A DNA stretch of 34,348 bases from an uncultured Bacteroidales bacterium (GTDB lineage: Bacteria; Bacteroidota; Bacteroidia; Bacteroidales; Paludibacteraceae), in the NCBI GenBank assembly GCA_902800525.1, contig CADCEV010000020.1, positions 1 to 34,348 of the forward strand, in the 5' to 3' direction. The first letter of the stretch is position 1; each line of letters opens with the position of its first letter. The notes under the pieces were generated by a model, which was not told the origin of the DNA, ran no database searches, and saw nothing but the letters and a program-made list of their open reading frames with translations. The translations under genes were made by a program, and so were the position numbers. Positions 13,307-25,595 of this stretch are shown here, one piece after another.

Positions 13307-13721
13307 GCCGTCCGCCTTCGAAATCGGTTTGGAAGAAGGTGCGCACTATATCCAGCGCCATGACGGAAGAAATGAAGTTCGCCGGCAGGCCGAGCACGTT
13401 AGCGTTATTATGCTGACGCGCCAGTTCCGCCAACTTGGTGTCCCAACAAAGGGCTGCACGGACTCCCTGGTGTTTGTTAGCCGTCATGCAAATGCCGTTA
13501 CCGGTAGAGCAAATCACCACACCAAACTCAAACTCACCTTTCTCCACCGCTTCCGCGAGGGGATGCGCATAATCGGGGTAATCGCAACTCTCCGTGGAGT
13601 AACAGCCGAAATCCTTCACCTTAGCACCGTTATCCTCCAGGAACAACTGCACTTTCTGTTTGAGCGCAAAGCCGGCATGATCACTGGCGAGCGCGATACT
13701 CATTTCCGAGAAACTTTTCAT
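13272..13721 (-). CDS. rpiB: Ribose 5-phosphate isomerase B
   Basis: A pentose-phosphate enzyme interconverting ribose 5-phosphate and ribulose 5-phosphate. The product has 149 residues with ALASDHAGFALK near the start, YPDYAHPLA, and the catalytic-Cys segment CSTGNGICMTANK. GGRHERRVSKI is typical of the C-terminus. The start may be at 13721 (MKSFSEM) or 13703 (MSIALAS); the latter aligns better with family starts. It lies 12 bp after marC. Confidence 0.95.
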   Translation of the reverse strand: MKSFSEMSIALASDHAGFALKQKVQLFLEDNGAKVKDFGCYSTESCDYPDYAHPLAEAVEKGEFEFGVVICSTGNGICMTANKHQGVRAALCWDTKLAELARQHNNANVLGLPANFISSVMALDIVRTFFQTDFEGGRHERRVSKIALH

Positions 13722-13733
13722 ATCTATGATCGT

Positions 13734-14336
13734 TTAATTAAAGATTGCCGCCATGTTTCCGAACATCAACTTACAAGCAATAGCCAGCACGATGATGCCG
13801 AAGAACTTACGGATGATATACAAGGACGTTTGTCCCAAGTACTTTGTGAGCCAATTGGTACCGATAAGCACCAGATACAGCACGACAATACACAAGATGA
13901 GCGAGACACAGAGACTCGCGATGGAATACTCCGCGGTAATCGCCAAGAGGGCAGTGAATGCACCCGGTCCTGCATACATCGGGAACGCCAAAGGAACGAT
14001 AGATCCCGAGCCGTCCAAGTTCGCATTCTGGAAGATCGTGACATCCAAAATCATTTCCAACGCCATAAGGAAGATGACAAAACCACCGGCGATAGCGAAA
14101 TACTCGATTTGTACACCGAAGAGCTTGAGAATCCACTCCCCGAGAAAGAGGAATGCCATTAAGATAATCAAACTTGCCAAACAAACACGCATCGGCTTAA
14201 TCTTCACACCTTTTTGCTCCAGCGAGATAGTGATCGGAATATTACCGAACGGGTCAATGATAGCGATCAAAAAAATGAAGGAGGAAACCACCTGCCAAAA
14301 ATCGATCGATCCGAAGAAATTTTGTATAGATTCCAT
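13734..14336 (-). CDS. MarC family integral membrane protein
   Basis: 200 residues with about six membrane helices. The UPF0056/MarC signature FIFLIAIIDPFGNIPI is at the start and SIVPLAFPMYAGPGAFTALL in the middle. Despite the name, the family has no established role in antibiotic resistance and its function is unknown. It is the first gene of the marC-rpiB-radical SAM-MBL operon and has a promoter of its own, divergent from efp. Confidence 0.92.
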   Translation of the reverse strand: MESIQNFFGSIDFWQVVSSFIFLIAIIDPFGNIPITISLEQKGVKIKPMRVCLASLIILMAFLFLGEWILKLFGVQIEYFAIAGGFVIFLMALEMILDVTIFQNANLDGSGSIVPLAFPMYAGPGAFTALLAITAEYSIASLCVSLILCIVVLYLVLIGTNWLTKYLGQTSLYIIRKFFGIIVLAIACKLMFGNMAAIFN

Positions 14337-14357
14337 AGTATTTTAAAATTCTGAGTG

Positions 14358-14388
14358 CAAAATTAGTGAAAAATTTCTATTTATGCAA
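14358..14388 (-). promoter_or_regulatory. Promoter of the marC operon
   Basis: Minus strand: TTGCATAAATAG, then TAATTTTG complementary to 14358-14365, with 23-bp spacing, 22 bp upstream of the marC start. Confidence 0.85.
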
Positions 14389-14406
14389 ATAATTTTTAAT
14401 AAAATT

Positions 14407-14437
14407 TTGCATATGTGCAAGAAAAGTTGTAACTTTG
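14407..14437 (+). promoter_or_regulatory. Promoter of efp
   Basis: TTGCATATGTGCAA at 14407 and TAACTTTG at 14430-14437, with 23-bp spacing. It is divergent from and close to the marC promoter. The leader is about 40 nt. Confidence 0.87.
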
Positions 14438-14483
14438 CACGATTTTTCATACGAAGTAACAAAAATTATACATTTTATAGGTT

Positions 14484-15047
14484 ATGATAAACAGTCAAGA
14501 CATTAAGAACGGCGTATGCATCCGCATGGACGGCCGTCTGTATTTTGTGATCGAGTTCCTGCATGTAAAGCCGGGAAAAGGAAACACGATTATGCGTGTT
14601 AAGTTTAAAGATGTAGTAGATGGCCGCGTATTGGAGCGCCGCTTCAACATCGGTGAGAAACTGGAAGATGTACGCGTAGAGCGTCGCCCGTACCAATATC
14701 TGTACAAAGAGGGCGAGGATTACATCTTCATGAACAACGAGACGTTTGAGCAAGTGCCCATCGCTCACGACCTGATTACGGGTGTTGACTTCCTGAAAGA
14801 GGGAATGACGGTAGAGGTTGTATCAGACGCATCCTCCGACACCGTTCTGTTCGCTGAGTTGCCGACGAAAGTAGAGTTGGCTATTACGTACACCGAGCCG
14901 GGTCTGAAAGGCGATACGGCAACCAACACGCTCAAACCGGCTACTTTGGAGACCGGCGCAGAGATCCGTGTACCTTTGTTCATCAACGAGGGCGAGATCG
15001 TACGCGTAGATACCCGCGACGGCAGCTACTGCGAGCGCGTTCGTTAA
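14484..15047 (+). CDS. efp: Elongation factor P
   Basis: 187 residues, normal length for EF-P, which relieves stalling at proline runs. The N-terminal KOW-like domain carries the tip loop [11 protein letters not shown] with lysine at the position that is modified in many bacteria. The C-terminal OB domain ends [19 protein letters not shown], the family signature. It is monocistronic, with its own promoter and a terminator shared with rpoC. Confidence 0.97.
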   Translation: MINSQDIKNGVCIRMDGRLYFVIEFLHVKPGKGNTIMRVKFKDVVDGRVLERRFNIGEKLEDVRVERRPYQYLYKEGEDYIFMNNETFEQVPIAHDLITGVDFLKEGMTVEVVSDASSDTVLFAELPTKVELAITYTEPGLKGDTATNTLKPATLETGAEIRVPLFINEGEIVRVDTRDGSYCERVR

Positions 15048-15094
15048 TCCACGCAGCGAAGAGACAGCCGCATCGGTTGTTTCGCAACAATGCA

Positions 15095-15133
15095 AAAAAG
15101 AAGGGACTTCGATCGGAAGTCCCTTACTTTTTT
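15095..15133. terminator. Bidirectional terminator between efp and rpoC
   Basis: A perfect 10-bp stem AAGGGACTTC/GAAGTCCCTT (15101-15110 with 15116-15125) flanked by A-rich and T-rich runs. It ends the plus-strand efp transcript and the minus-strand rpoBC transcript, which converge here. Confidence 0.9.
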
Positions 15134-15146
15134 GCTATCTCTTCGT

Positions 15147-18100
15147 TTAGAAGGTGTCCTCACCATTGAGAGCAGCCTCAGCTGCCTCGCGTGCAGCTTG
15201 GATAGCGGCATACTCCTCCTTGTTATGAACCGCGATCCGGCTGAACTCACGCAGACCGGTACCGGCCGGGATGAGGTTACCGCAGATCACGTTCTCCTTC
15301 ATACCCTCGAGGAAGTCCACTTTACCGCGGATAGCCGCCTCGTTGAGCACTTTGGTCGTTTCCTGGAAGGAAGCAGCCGACATGAAGGATTTGGTACCGA
15401 GCGCCGCACGGGTAATACCTTGCAGGATCTGTTTAGCGGTAGCAGACTCGGCTTCACGCGCCTGAACAAGTTTCTTATCACGGCGGCGGAGCGACGAGTT
15501 CTCATCGTGGAGACGACGTGCGGTAACGATCTGTCCCTCGTGGAGCGACTCAGAGTCACCGGCGTTGGTAACCACCTTGCGACCCCAGATACGGTCGTTC
15601 TCCTCCAAGAAGTCGAGTTTATCCACTACATCGCCTTCCAAGAAACGTGTATCGCCCGGCTCGAGGATCTCTACCTTACGCATCATCTGACGAACGATGA
15701 TCTCGAAGTGCTTATCGTTAATTTCCACACCCTGCATACGATATACAGCCTGTGCTTCGTTCACGATATAGTTCTGCACCGCGGTCGGACCCTGGATAGC
15801 CAGAATATCTTCCGGCGTGATAGCACCGTCCGAGAGGGCTACACCGGCGCGAACGAAGTCGCCTTCCTGTACCAGAATCTGTTTGGTCAACGGAATGAGA
15901 TAAGCTTTCTGCTCACCGAGTTTGGAGGTGATGAAGAGCTCGCGGTTACCACGTTTGATTTTACCGAAGGAGATCTCACCGTCGATCTCAGCCACGACAG
16001 CCGGGTTAGACGGGTTACGAGCCTCGAAGAGCTCGGTGATACGCGGCAGACCGGAGGTAATATCACCACCACTGTTGGTAGCACGTGCCATGGAGAAGAG
16101 GGTATTTCCGACTTTCACCTCAGCGCCGTCCGTGAACATCAGGCTCGCCTTAACAGGGAGGTTGTACGAACGGAGGATATTACCGTCTTTGTCCACGATG
16201 TGTGCCTGCGGCATCTTGGTCTTATCCTTGGTCTCGGTGATCGAAACCTCGCGACGACCGGTTTGCTCATCGACTTCCGTCTTGCAGGTTACACCCTCAA
16301 TAACGTCTTCGTACTTGATGAAACCGTCTTGCTCGATGATCAACGGTGTCTTATACGGATCCCACTCGCAGATGAGTGTATCTTTCGGATACTTCTCACC
16401 GGAGGTGACGAACAGTTTAGATGCGTACGGGATATCGAAAGTAGCCAGAATAACGCCGGTCTTCTCATCCTTGAGGGTCATGGTGTTCTTACGGCTGACG
16501 ATGATATTCTCTCCGGCAGCGGTAGTGATTGTACGCAGATCCTCGATCTCCACAATACCGTCACGGTTGATGGTATATTTGTTCTGAGCGGCAGCACCAC
16601 CGGCCAAACCACCGGCGTGGAAGGTACGCAGAGTCAGCTGTGTACCCGGCTCACCGATCGCCTGTGCAGCGATGACGCCGACAGCCTCACCTTTCTGAAC
16701 CATCTTACGTGAAGCCAAGTTACGACCGTAGCACTTCGCGCAGACACCATGTTTGGATTCGCAAGTGAGAACCGAGCGGATTTCCACTTCTTCAATACCA
16801 GCCGCCTCGATAGCCTCGCATTGTGCCTCGCGGATCTCTTCACCGGAAGCCACGATGAGGTTACCTTCATTATCCAAGATATCATGTACAGACACACGTC
16901 CGAGAATACGGAGGGTCAAGGAAGCGATGACGTGACCGTTAGCATCCTTGATAGCGCGTGCAGTCAAACCACGGAGCGTACCGCAGTCCTCTTCGTTGAT
17001 GATGACATCGTGCGATACATCGACCAGACGACGAGTCAGATAACCGGCATCGGCCGTCTTCAAAGCGGTATCGGCAAGACCCTTACGGGCACCGTGGGTA
17101 GAAATGAAGTACTCCAACACGGACATACCCTCTTTGAAGTTAGCGAGGACAGGGTTCTCGATTTCAGGACGTGTATCGGTTGCACCGGCTTTCAACGGTT
17201 TAGCCATAATACCACGAATACCAGCCAACTGCTTGATCTGGTCGGCGTTACCACGGGCACCGGAATCCATCATCATGTAAACAGAGTTGAATCCTTCGTC
17301 CGCCTCCGCCATGTGCTTCATCAGGATAGCCTTGAGGTCTTCATCGGTCTTTTTCCAGACATCGACGGTCTGACGATAACGCTGATCATCAGAGAACTCA
17401 CCGATGCTATAAAGCATGTTGATGTTATCTACGTCTTGGTTACCCTTCTCAATCATCGCGGTTTTCTCTTCCGGAATCAAGATATCGTTGAGGTTGAAGC
17501 TCAGACCACCGCGGAATGCGCGATAGTAACCGAGGTCCTTGATATCATCCAGGAACTGAGCTGCACGAGCCACACCGCAGGTCTTGATGACCTTGGAGAT
17601 GATTCCTTTGACCGCACCTTTCTTCATCAGCACGTTCTGGAAACCGATCTCTTCCGGCACGTATTGGTTGACAATCACACGACCCGGAGTGGTTTCATAG
17701 ATCTGACCTTTGATACGCACTTTGACCTTAGCGTGGATATCCACACGGCCTTCGTTGAGGGCGATGATAGCCTCTTCTTCGGAATAGAAGGCAAGACCTT
17801 CGCCTTTCACGCCTGCGCGTTCCTTAGTAATATAGTACAGACCAAGAATCATATCCTGCGAAGGAACAGTGATCGGGTTACCGTTAGCCGGGTCAAGGAT
17901 GTTATGCGAGCCAAGCATGAGGAGCTGTGCCTCGAGGATTGCCTCGTTGGACAGCGGCAAGTGAACCGCCATCTGGTCACCATCGAAGTCGGCGTTGAAT
18001 CCGGCACAGGACAGCGGGTGCAACTGGATAGCTTTACCCTCGATCATCTTCGGTTGGAAAGCCAGGATACCATGACGGTGCAGTGTCGGTGCACGGTTGA

Positions 18101-19439
18101 GCAGAACAGGGTGTCCTTCCATCACGTGCTCCAGAATCTCATAGATCACCGGCTCACGGCGGTCGATAATCTTCTTAGCCGACTTAACGGTCTTGACGAT
18201 ACCACGCTCGATGAGTTTACGGATGATAAACGGTTTGTAGAGTTCGGCAGCCATCTCTTTGGGCAGACCGCACTCGTGCATCTTGAGCTCCGGACCTACG
18301 ACGATTACGGAACGTGCAGAGTAGTCCACACGTTTACCGAGCAGGTTCTGACGGAAACGTCCTTGCTTACCTTTGAGTGAATCAGAGAGGGATTTGAGCG
18401 GACGGTTTGCCTCCGATTTCATAGCCGTAGTCTTACGGCTGTTATCGAAGAGGGAGTCCACAGCCTCCTGCAACATACGTTTCTCGTTACGGAGAATGAC
18501 ATCCGGCGCTTTGATTTCCACCAGACGTTTGAGACGGTTGTTACGGATGATCACACGACGATAGAGGTCGTTGAGGTCAGAGGTAGCAAAACGTCCACCA
18601 TCCAGCGGAACGAGCGGACGGAGCTCCGGAGGAGTAACAGGGATAGCCTGCAGGATCATCCACTCAGGACGGCTCTTGCCGTTCGATGCACGGAAGGCCT
18701 CTACTACTTGCAGACGTTTCAGTGCATCCTGACGACGCTGTACCGAGGATGATTTATCCGCCGTAGCACGCAGGTCGTAAGAGAGTTGATCCAAGTCAAG
18801 ATTGCAAAGCAGGTCATAGATAGCCTCTGCGCCCATCTTTACAATCACCTTGTTCGGATCGGTGTCCTCCAGAAGGTCATTGCCTTCCGGAATGATATTC
18901 ATTACTTGTGCGTACTGATCCTCGTCGAGCAACATCTTATCCTCGATAGGGATACGTATCTTATCGGTCTCGTGCTTCTCGCCGATCTCCTGACCTTCGA
19001 GGGCACCGGCACGTACAACGAGGTATTTCTCGTAGTAAACGACGGAATCCAGTTTCTTGGTCGGGATACCTAAGAGCGCAGCCATCTTGGACGGCAGCGA
19101 ACGGAGATACCAGATATGCGCTACGGGCACAACAAGTTTGATGTGACCCATACGCTCACGACGTACTTTCTTCTCGGTTACCTCAACGCCGCAACGCTCG
19201 CAGACGATACCTTTATAACGGATACGTTTGTATTTACCGCAGTGGCACTCGAAATCCTTGGTAGGACCGAAGATGCGCTCGCAGAACAAACCATCGCGCT
19301 CCGGTTTGTAAGTACGATAGTTAATCGTTTCCGGTTTGAGCACCTCACCCGAAGAGATCTGCATGATCTCGTCCGGGGAAGCCAAGCCAATAGTAATCTT
19401 GGTAAAACCGGTTTTCTTATTTTCTTGTTTAAAAGCCAT
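15147..19439 (-). CDS. rpoC: DNA-directed RNA polymerase subunit beta'
   Basis: 1430 residues, as expected for Bacteroidota. The N-terminal zinc ribbon is [20 protein letters not shown]. The catalytic magnesium motif [16 protein letters not shown] is intact and the bridge-helix/trigger-loop region includes [18 protein letters not shown]. The C-terminal zinc site ([17 protein letters not shown]) is present. Last gene of the large cluster; it begins 15 bp after rpoB. Confidence 0.99.
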   Translation of the reverse strand: MAFKQENKKTGFTKITIGLASPDEIMQISSGEVLKPETINYRTYKPERDGLFCERIFGPTKDFECHCGKYKRIRYKGIVCERCGVEVTEKKVRRERMGHIKLVVPVAHIWYLRSLPSKMAALLGIPTKKLDSVVYYEKYLVVRAGALEGQEIGEKHETDKIRIPIEDKMLLDEDQYAQVMNIIPEGNDLLEDTDPNKVIVKMGAEAIYDLLCNLDLDQLSYDLRATADKSSSVQRRQDALKRLQVVEAFRASNGKSRPEWMILQAIPVTPPELRPLVPLDGGRFATSDLNDLYRRVIIRNNRLKRLVEIKAPDVILRNEKRMLQEAVDSLFDNSRKTTAMKSEANRPLKSLSDSLKGKQGRFRQNLLGKRVDYSARSVIVVGPELKMHECGLPKEMAAELYKPFIIRKLIERGIVKTVKSAKKIIDRREPVIYEILEHVMEGHPVLLNRAPTLHRHGILAFQPKMIEGKAIQLHPLSCAGFNADFDGDQMAVHLPLSNEAILEAQLLMLGSHNILDPANGNPITVPSQDMILGLYYITKERAGVKGEGLAFYSEEEAIIALNEGRVDIHAKVKVRIKGQIYETTPGRVIVNQYVPEEIGFQNVLMKKGAVKGIISKVIKTCGVARAAQFLDDIKDLGYYRAFRGGLSFNLNDILIPEEKTAMIEKGNQDVDNINMLYSIGEFSDDQRYRQTVDVWKKTDEDLKAILMKHMAEADEGFNSVYMMMDSGARGNADQIKQLAGIRGIMAKPLKAGATDTRPEIENPVLANFKEGMSVLEYFISTHGARKGLADTALKTADAGYLTRRLVDVSHDVIINEEDCGTLRGLTARAIKDANGHVIASLTLRILGRVSVHDILDNEGNLIVASGEEIREAQCEAIEAAGIEEVEIRSVLTCESKHGVCAKCYGRNLASRKMVQKGEAVGVIAAQAIGEPGTQLTLRTFHAGGLAGGAAAQNKYTINRDGIVEIEDLRTITTAAGENIIVSRKNTMTLKDEKTGVILATFDIPYASKLFVTSGEKYPKDTLICEWDPYKTPLIIEQDGFIKYEDVIEGVTCKTEVDEQTGRREVSITETKDKTKMPQAHIVDKDGNILRSYNLPVKASLMFTDGAEVKVGNTLFSMARATNSGGDITSGLPRITELFEARNPSNPAVVAEIDGEISFGKIKRGNRELFITSKLGEQKAYLIPLTKQILVQEGDFVRAGVALSDGAITPEDILAIQGPTAVQNYIVNEAQAVYRMQGVEINDKHFEIIVRQMMRKVEILEPGDTRFLEGDVVDKLDFLEENDRIWGRKVVTNAGDSESLHEGQIVTARRLHDENSSLRRRDKKLVQAREAESATAKQILQGITRAALGTKSFMSAASFQETTKVLNEAAIRGKVDFLEGMKENVICGNLIPAGTGLREFSRIAVHNKEEYAAIQAAREAAEAALNGEDTF

Positions 19440-19454
19440 AATTGTCCTCCAATC

Positions 19455-22400
19455 TTATTCCATGTTGATACTAAGTGCGAGACCTTGCAACTCGTGCAGG
19501 AGCACGTTGAGTGATTCGGGCAGACCCGGAGTCGGGAACGGATCACCTTTGACAATAGCCTCATAGGTACGTGCACGACCGGTTACGTCATCGGACTTGA
19601 TAGTCAGGATCTCTTGCAGCACATGGGCAGCACCGTGTGCCTCCAGTGCCCAAACCTCCATCTCTCCGAAACGCTGACCACCGAACTGTGCCTTACCACC
19701 AAGCGGTTGCTGGGTAATCAAGCTGTACGGACCGATCGAACGTGCGTGCATCTTATCGTCCACCATGTGACCGAGTTTCATGAAGTATGTTACACCCACA
19801 GTAGCCATCTGGTCGAACGGTTCACCGGTCTCTCCGTCGTACAACTGGGTCTTACCGGCGCGCGGCAGACCGGCTTTGTCGGTCCACTCGTCCAGTTGCT
19901 CCATGGTACAACCGTCGAAGATCGGGGTAGAGAACTTAACGCCTAATTCAGCGCCAGCCCAGCCGAGAACGGCCTCGAAGATCTGACCGATGTTCATACG
20001 CGAAGGCACACCCATCGGGTTCAGTACGATATCCACCGGCGTACCATCTGCCAGGAACGGCATATCTTCTACGCGCACGATCTTGGATACAATACCTTTA
20101 TTACCGTGACGACCTGCCATCTTATCACCTACGCGGATCTTACGACGTTTGGCGATATAGACTTTCGCCATCTGGATAATACCGTTCGGCAGTTCATCTC
20201 CGATTGTGAGGTTGAATTTCTCACGCTTGAGCGCTGCGTCCATCTCCTTATATTTAGCGATATAGTTGATCACGCACTGCGCTACGAGTTCGTTCTTGTG
20301 CTCATCAGCGGTCCAACCCTCCAGGAGTACGGAGAAGTAATCGATCTCGCCCAGACGCTCTTTGGTGAAGTGCTGGCCTTTGCTGATCAGCTCTGTACCG
20401 AGGATATCCTTCACGCTGACAGCCTGACGGCCATTGAGCAGGGTGTAGAGTTTGTTGATCAACAGATCGCGGAGATCCTCAGCTTTCTCACGGAACTTGA
20501 GATCCATCTTCTGCAGGGTCTCTTTATCCTCCATCTTCTGCTTGCGGTCCTTGTTGGCACGGCAGTACATCTTCTTATCGATGATCACACCATCAAGCGA
20601 CGGAGAAGCCTTCAGAGAAGCATCCTTCACATCACCGGCCTTGTCACCGAAGATAGCCTTCAGCAGTTTCTCTTCCGGCGACGGATCGGTCTCACCCTTA
20701 GGAGTGATCTTACCGATCAGGATATCACCCGGCTGGATGTAAGCACCGATACGAATGATTCCGTTCTCGTCGAGGTCTTTGGTTGCATCCTCGGAGATAT
20801 TCGGGATATCGGCGGTGAACTCCTCCATACCACGCTTGGTATCACGCACCTCGAGCAACTGCTCTACTACGTGTACGGAGGTGTACATATCTTCGCGTAC
20901 GATGCGCTCGCTCAATACGATAGCATCCTCATAGTTATAACCTTTCCAAGGAATATAAGCCACTTTCAGGTTCTTTCCGAGCGCCAACTCACCGCCTTGG
21001 GTTGCGTAACCCTCAGTCAGAATCTGACCCTTCTCCACTTTATCTCCCTTGCGAACAAGCGGATGGAGGTCAATGGTTGTATTCTGGTTCGTTTTCTCGA
21101 ACTTAGGCATCTTGTATTCCTTCTCGGGCGAGTCGAAGCTGACAGCCTCTTCCTCCTCGGTGCGGTCATACTTGATACGGATAACGTCTGCATCCACATA
21201 GGTCACGGTACCCTTGCCTTCTGCAACGATCTGCGTACGGCTATCGGTTACCAATTGCTCCTCGATACCGGTTCCTACGATCGGAGCCTCGGAGGTGATC
21301 AGAGGTACTGCCTGGCGCATCATGTTCGATCCCATCAACGCACGGTGGGCATCATCGTGCTCCAGGAACGGAATGAGGGCAGCTGCCACGGAAGCGATCT
21401 GACACGGAGCTACGTCCATCAGGTTCACCTCACTCGGAGCCACTACCGGGAAATCCGCACCCAGACGGGTCTTAACCTTCGTGCGGATGAAGCTACCATC
21501 CTCGCGGAGCGGTGCGTTACCCTGTGCTACTACCTTGCTCTCCTCATCCTCGGCGGACATATATACCACGTGGTCGTTATCCAGATCCACGATGCTGTTC
21601 TCTACCTTGCGGTACGGTGTCTCGATGAAACCGAGGTTGTTGATCTTCGCATAGATACACATGGAAGAGATCAAACCGATGTTCGGTCCTTCCGGCGTCT
21701 CAATAGGACAGAGACGGCCATAGTGGGTATAGTGTACGTCTCGCACCTCGAATCCGGCACGGTCACGGGAAAGACCGCCGGGACCAAGGGCCGACATACG
21801 ACGCTTGTGGGTGATCTCTGCCAACGGGTTCTGCTGGTCCATGAACTGGCTCAGCGCGTTGGTTCCGAAATAGCTGTTGATGATCGAAGAGATCGACTTG
21901 GCGTTGATCAGGTCGGTCGGCGTGAAGACCTCGTTGTCGCGCACGTTCATACGCTCACGAACGGTACGAGCCATACGGGCCAAACCGATACCGAACTGGT
22001 TGAAGAGCTGCTCGCCGACAGTACGGACACGACGGTTGGAAAGGTGGTCGATATCATCTACCTCGGCATTGCTGTTGATAAGCGATACGAGGTACTTGAT
22101 AATCTCAATCATATCCTCTTTGGTCAACACACGGGTATCATCCGGAATAGACATATTGAGCTTGCGGTTGATACGGTAACGGCCTACTTCACCCAGATCA
22201 TAACGCTTCTGGCTGAAGAAGAGGTTCTGGATCATCTCGCGTGCCGTAGCATCATCCGCCGGCTCTGCGTTACGCAACTGACGATAGATATAGAGGACAG
22301 CCTCTTTCTCCGTCTTAGCCGGGTCTTTTTGCAGGGTGTTGAAGATGATCGCGAAATCGTTCTCGCGCTCCTCCTGTTTGTGCAACAGGATGGTCTTGGA

Positions 22401-23267
22401 ACCGGACTCGAGGATTGTTTCGATCGTGTCAGCGGTCAGTTCCTCCTCACGCTCTACCACAATGGTATTACGCTCGATGGATGAAACTTCACCGGTATCT
22501 TCATCAACGAAATCCTCCACCCACGCTCTCATCACATCACCGGCCAACTTGCGACCCATACATGCTTCCAGCGTCTCTTTGGTCACTTTTACCTCTTCCG
22601 CCAAATCGAAGCAGTTCAGAATATCCTTATCGGACTCAAAACCGATAGCACGGAGAAGAGTGGTTACCGGCAATTTCTTCTTACGGTCAATGTAAGCGTA
22701 CATTACCTTGTTGATATCGGTAGCGAACTCAATCCACGAACCGCGGAACGGGATGATACGCGCCGAATAGAGTTTCGTACCGTTAGAGTGCATCGAAGTA
22801 CCGAAGAACACACCCGGAGAACGGTGCAACTGACTAACTACCACACGCTCGGCACCGTTGATAACAAACGTGCCTTTCGGGGTCATGTACGGGATTGTAC
22901 CCAGATATACATCGGAAACGACGGTGTCGAAATCCTCATGATCCGGGTCCTCGCAAGAAAGACGTAACTTCGCCTTCAAGGGTACGGAATAGGTCAGACC
23001 GCGCTTGATACACTCCTCGATGGAGTAGCGGGGACGATCCACACTGTAATCCAGGAAAGCCAAGGTAAAACTGTTGCGGGTATCCTGAATCGGGAAGTTC
23101 TCCGAGAATACCTTAAAGAGTCCCTCTTTACGACGTTGCTCGGGAGTAGAATCCATCTGAACAAAATCCGCGAAGGACTTCAACTGAATCTCCAGAAAGT
23201 CAGGAAACGGCATATGCTTCTGCATACGACTGAAATTGACTCTCTGCTGTTTTTTACTTGTAGCCAT
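19455..23267 (-). CDS. rpoB: DNA-directed RNA polymerase subunit beta
   Basis: 1270 residues, full length. It contains the rifampicin-pocket segment [18 protein letters not shown] with [13 protein letters not shown], the catalytic-site [12 protein letters not shown], and the C-terminal [20 protein letters not shown]. The pocket residues look wild type by eye ([24 protein letters not shown]). A structured 230-bp spacer separates it from rplL, so its expression relative to the ribosomal genes may be tuned there. Confidence 0.99.
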   Translation of the reverse strand: MATSKKQQRVNFSRMQKHMPFPDFLEIQLKSFADFVQMDSTPEQRRKEGLFKVFSENFPIQDTRNSFTLAFLDYSVDRPRYSIEECIKRGLTYSVPLKAKLRLSCEDPDHEDFDTVVSDVYLGTIPYMTPKGTFVINGAERVVVSQLHRSPGVFFGTSMHSNGTKLYSARIIPFRGSWIEFATDINKVMYAYIDRKKKLPVTTLLRAIGFESDKDILNCFDLAEEVKVTKETLEACMGRKLAGDVMRAWVEDFVDEDTGEVSSIERNTIVVEREEELTADTIETILESGSKTILLHKQEERENDFAIIFNTLQKDPAKTEKEAVLYIYRQLRNAEPADDATAREMIQNLFFSQKRYDLGEVGRYRINRKLNMSIPDDTRVLTKEDMIEIIKYLVSLINSNAEVDDIDHLSNRRVRTVGEQLFNQFGIGLARMARTVRERMNVRDNEVFTPTDLINAKSISSIINSYFGTNALSQFMDQQNPLAEITHKRRMSALGPGGLSRDRAGFEVRDVHYTHYGRLCPIETPEGPNIGLISSMCIYAKINNLGFIETPYRKVENSIVDLDNDHVVYMSAEDEESKVVAQGNAPLREDGSFIRTKVKTRLGADFPVVAPSEVNLMDVAPCQIASVAAALIPFLEHDDAHRALMGSNMMRQAVPLITSEAPIVGTGIEEQLVTDSRTQIVAEGKGTVTYVDADVIRIKYDRTEEEEAVSFDSPEKEYKMPKFEKTNQNTTIDLHPLVRKGDKVEKGQILTEGYATQGGELALGKNLKVAYIPWKGYNYEDAIVLSERIVREDMYTSVHVVEQLLEVRDTKRGMEEFTADIPNISEDATKDLDENGIIRIGAYIQPGDILIGKITPKGETDPSPEEKLLKAIFGDKAGDVKDASLKASPSLDGVIIDKKMYCRANKDRKQKMEDKETLQKMDLKFREKAEDLRDLLINKLYTLLNGRQAVSVKDILGTELISKGQHFTKERLGEIDYFSVLLEGWTADEHKNELVAQCVINYIAKYKEMDAALKREKFNLTIGDELPNGIIQMAKVYIAKRRKIRVGDKMAGRHGNKGIVSKIVRVEDMPFLADGTPVDIVLNPMGVPSRMNIGQIFEAVLGWAGAELGVKFSTPIFDGCTMEQLDEWTDKAGLPRAGKTQLYDGETGEPFDQMATVGVTYFMKLGHMVDDKMHARSIGPYSLITQQPLGGKAQFGGQRFGEMEVWALEAHGAAHVLQEILTIKSDDVTGRARTYEAIVKGDPFPTPGLPESLNVLLHELQGLALSINME

Positions 23268-23428
23268 TATTTTAGATGGTTAATAATTGTTTAACAGAAC
23301 TAAACTGTTGGTAATGAATAATTTAAATCTAAATCGGCGGTGATGATTTTTATAGTATTTTAATATTCACCTTATAATAATTACCAAATATTGCAGTTTT
23401 TTAACTATTCTGTCCTATTGAGCAGAAA

Positions 23429-23484
23429 AGGTTTAGACCCACATTTGCGTGTGGATCTAAACCTATTCCACTCAATCAGAGTGG
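23429..23484 (-). promoter_or_regulatory. Hairpin pair in the rplL-rpoB spacer (attenuator or processing site)
   Basis: A 15-bp stem with one mismatch (AGGTTTAGACCCACA with TGTGGATCTAAACCT, loop TTTGCG) is followed by a second stem CCACTC-AATCA-GAGTGG at 23468-23484. On the minus strand both lie between the rplL stop and rpoB. The other bacterial rplL-rpoB spacers I know of are sites of partial termination or RNA processing, and this pair fits that role. No TAnnTTTG promoter is seen between 23268 and 23428. Confidence 0.7.
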
Positions 23485-23498
23485 TTGGTTAGGGGGTA

Positions 23499-23876
23499 TT
23501 ACTTCAGTTCTACCTCAGCGCCTACCTCTTCGAGAGCTTTCTTCAAAGCCTCTGCAGTAGCTTTGTCAACGCCTTCCTTAACGTTCGAAGGAGCTGCATC
23601 TACGATGTCCTTAGCCTCTTTCAGACCAAGACCGGTTTGCTCTTTAACGGCTTTAACAACCTGGAGCTTGTTAGCACCTGCGCTCTTCAGAACTACGTCG
23701 AAAGAGGTCTTCTCCTCTACAGCCTCTGCAGCTGCAGCAGCAGGAGCAGCAGCAACAGCTACAGCAGCAGCTGCCGGCTCAATTCCGTACTCCTCTTTGA
23801 GGATAGTAGCGAGTTCATTTACTTCCTTAACGGTAAGGTTAACTAATGTTTCAGCAATAACTTTAAGATCTGCCAT
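23499..23876 (-). CDS. rplL: 50S ribosomal protein L7/L12
   Basis: 125 residues starting [20 protein letters not shown]. An Ala/Val-rich hinge ([20 protein letters not shown]) joins the dimerisation domain to the C-terminal factor-binding domain ([20 protein letters not shown]). I use the start at 23876, which matches the family; an upstream ATG at 23984 lies inside rplJ. It forms the ribosomal stalk with L10. Confidence 0.97.
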   Translation of the reverse strand: MADLKVIAETLVNLTVKEVNELATILKEEYGIEPAAAAVAVAAAPAAAAAEAVEEKTSFDVVLKSAGANKLQVVKAVKEQTGLGLKEAKDIVDAAPSNVKEGVDKATAEALKKALEEVGAEVELK

Positions 23877-23889
23877 TGTCTTATAAATT

Positions 23890-24411
23890 TTAATCGCCGA
23901 GCGTTTGCAGTACACCATGAATGGTGTTTTGTCCACTTTGAAGAGCAGAAACGACGTTCTTCGCAGGCGATTGGAGCAGAGCAACCAATTCGGCGATGAG
24001 TTCGTTCTTGGACTTGATAGTGGCGAGGAACTCGAGATTCTGCTTGCCTACGTAAACAGTCTCTTCTACGTAAGCAGCTTTGAGTTGCGGCTTAGCCTCT
24101 CCGGTCTTGTCACCCTTGGTAAACTCTTTGATGAGCTTAGCAGGAGCGTTACCGGTGTTGCTGAGCATGAGAGCGGTGTTACCCTTGAGAGCGCTGAAGA
24201 TCTCTGCCTCGATGCCCTTTTTCTCAAGAGCTTTCTGGAGCAATGTGTTCTTAGCTACCAAGAGTTTGATGTCTTGTTTGAAGCACGCGCGACGCAGTGC
24301 GCTGGTGCCCTCTGCATTCAGACCCTCGATGTTTACGAGGTAGAAGTGCGAGTACTCAGCCAATTGTGCGCCAAGGGCTTCAATGACGAGATTTTTATCT
24401 TCCTTTTTCAT
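23890..24411 (-). CDS. rplJ: 50S ribosomal protein L10
   Basis: 173 residues, normal length. The N-terminal [20 protein letters not shown] and [14 protein letters not shown] are the rRNA-binding domain, and the C-terminal helix ([20 protein letters not shown]) carries the L7/L12 binding sites. Lies between rplA and rplL. Confidence 0.97.
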   Translation of the reverse strand: MKKEDKNLVIEALGAQLAEYSHFYLVNIEGLNAEGTSALRRACFKQDIKLLVAKNTLLQKALEKKGIEAEIFSALKGNTALMLSNTGNAPAKLIKEFTKGDKTGEAKPQLKAAYVEETVYVGKQNLEFLATIKSKNELIAELVALLQSPAKNVVSALQSGQNTIHGVLQTLGD

Positions 24412-24434
24412 ACTTGTCTGTAAATTTTTAGAGA

Positions 24435-25040
24435 TTAAAGCGATTTGGTATCGATCTTAATACCCTGACTCATAGTGCTGGAAAGATAAACGCTCTTGAT
24501 GTACTCACCTTTGGATACAGCCGGTTTCAGGTGTTTGATAGTCTCGATGAATGCGAGTGCATTCTCTGCGATCTTGTCAGCGCTGAAACTTACTTTACCG
24601 ATAGAGGTGTGTACAATACCGAACTTGTCAACTTTGAAGTCGATCTTACCACCTTTTACCTCTTTAACAGCTTTCGCTACATCCATGGTAACGGTACCGC
24701 TCTTGGGGTTCGGCATCAATCCGCGAGGACCGAGCACGCGACCCAGGGCACCAATCTTACCCATGATCTGAGGTTGGGTGATGATGACGTCAATGTCCGT
24801 CCATCCACCTTTGATCTTTTCAATATACTCATCCAGACCTACATAGTCAGCACCTGCCTCTTTAGCAGCTGCCTCCTGATCGGGATTACAGAGTGCGAGA
24901 ACGCGAACAACTTTACCTGTTCCGTTAGGGAGTGCAACGACGCCACGAACCATTTGGTTAGCTTTACGCGGGTCAACGCCCAGACGTACGTCGATATCAA
25001 CACTTGCAGCAAGCTTCTGTTTTTTTGTCAGTTTTGCCAT
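24435..25040 (-). CDS. rplA: 50S ribosomal protein L1, with an internal N-terminal deletion
   Basis: 201 residues instead of the usual 230 or so. [11 protein letters not shown] runs straight into [20 protein letters not shown]. The roughly 28 residues normally in between (the EKIEAGKAYSLKEA...KFD segment of Bacteroidota L1, first helix of domain I) are absent while the frame is kept. The rest is ordinary, including the [20 protein letters not shown] signature. L1 binds 23S rRNA at the mobile L1 stalk and can repress its own operon. Whether the short form works is unclear; it may be a true in-frame deletion or an assembly error. Confidence 0.93.
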   Translation of the reverse strand: MAKLTKKQKLAASVDIDVRLGVDPRKANQMVRGVVALPNGTGKVVRVLALCNPDQEAAAKEAGADYVGLDEYIEKIKGGWTDIDVIITQPQIMGKIGALGRVLGPRGLMPNPKSGTVTMDVAKAVKEVKGGKIDFKVDKFGIVHTSIGKVSFSADKIAENALAFIETIKHLKPAVSKGEYIKSVYLSSTMSQGIKIDTKSL

Positions 25041-25064
25041 AATTGTTGATGTGATTGAAGTTTA

Positions 25065-25487
<423 letters not shown>

Positions 25488-25595
25488 AGTTTTACTTTGT
25501 TAATAGTTTTTGACTTGCAAACGGGCTTTTCGCCCTCAGTCGGTTAATAAATTTGAAACTACCGAGTAGTGACTAACGACCTGTAACGGGGTCTC

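Noticed and set aside
20106-22484. 792-codon plus-strand open frame opposite rpoB, and similar long frames opposite rpoC (15090-16712, 16749-18380)
   Set aside because: These are mirror frames of highly biased minus-strand genes. They have no family resemblance and no promoter, and their predicted sequences follow the codon structure of rpoB and rpoC.
15147-23267. Rifampicin-resistance changes in rpoB
   Set aside because: The pocket segments read as wild type by eye, so no resistance allele can be claimed.
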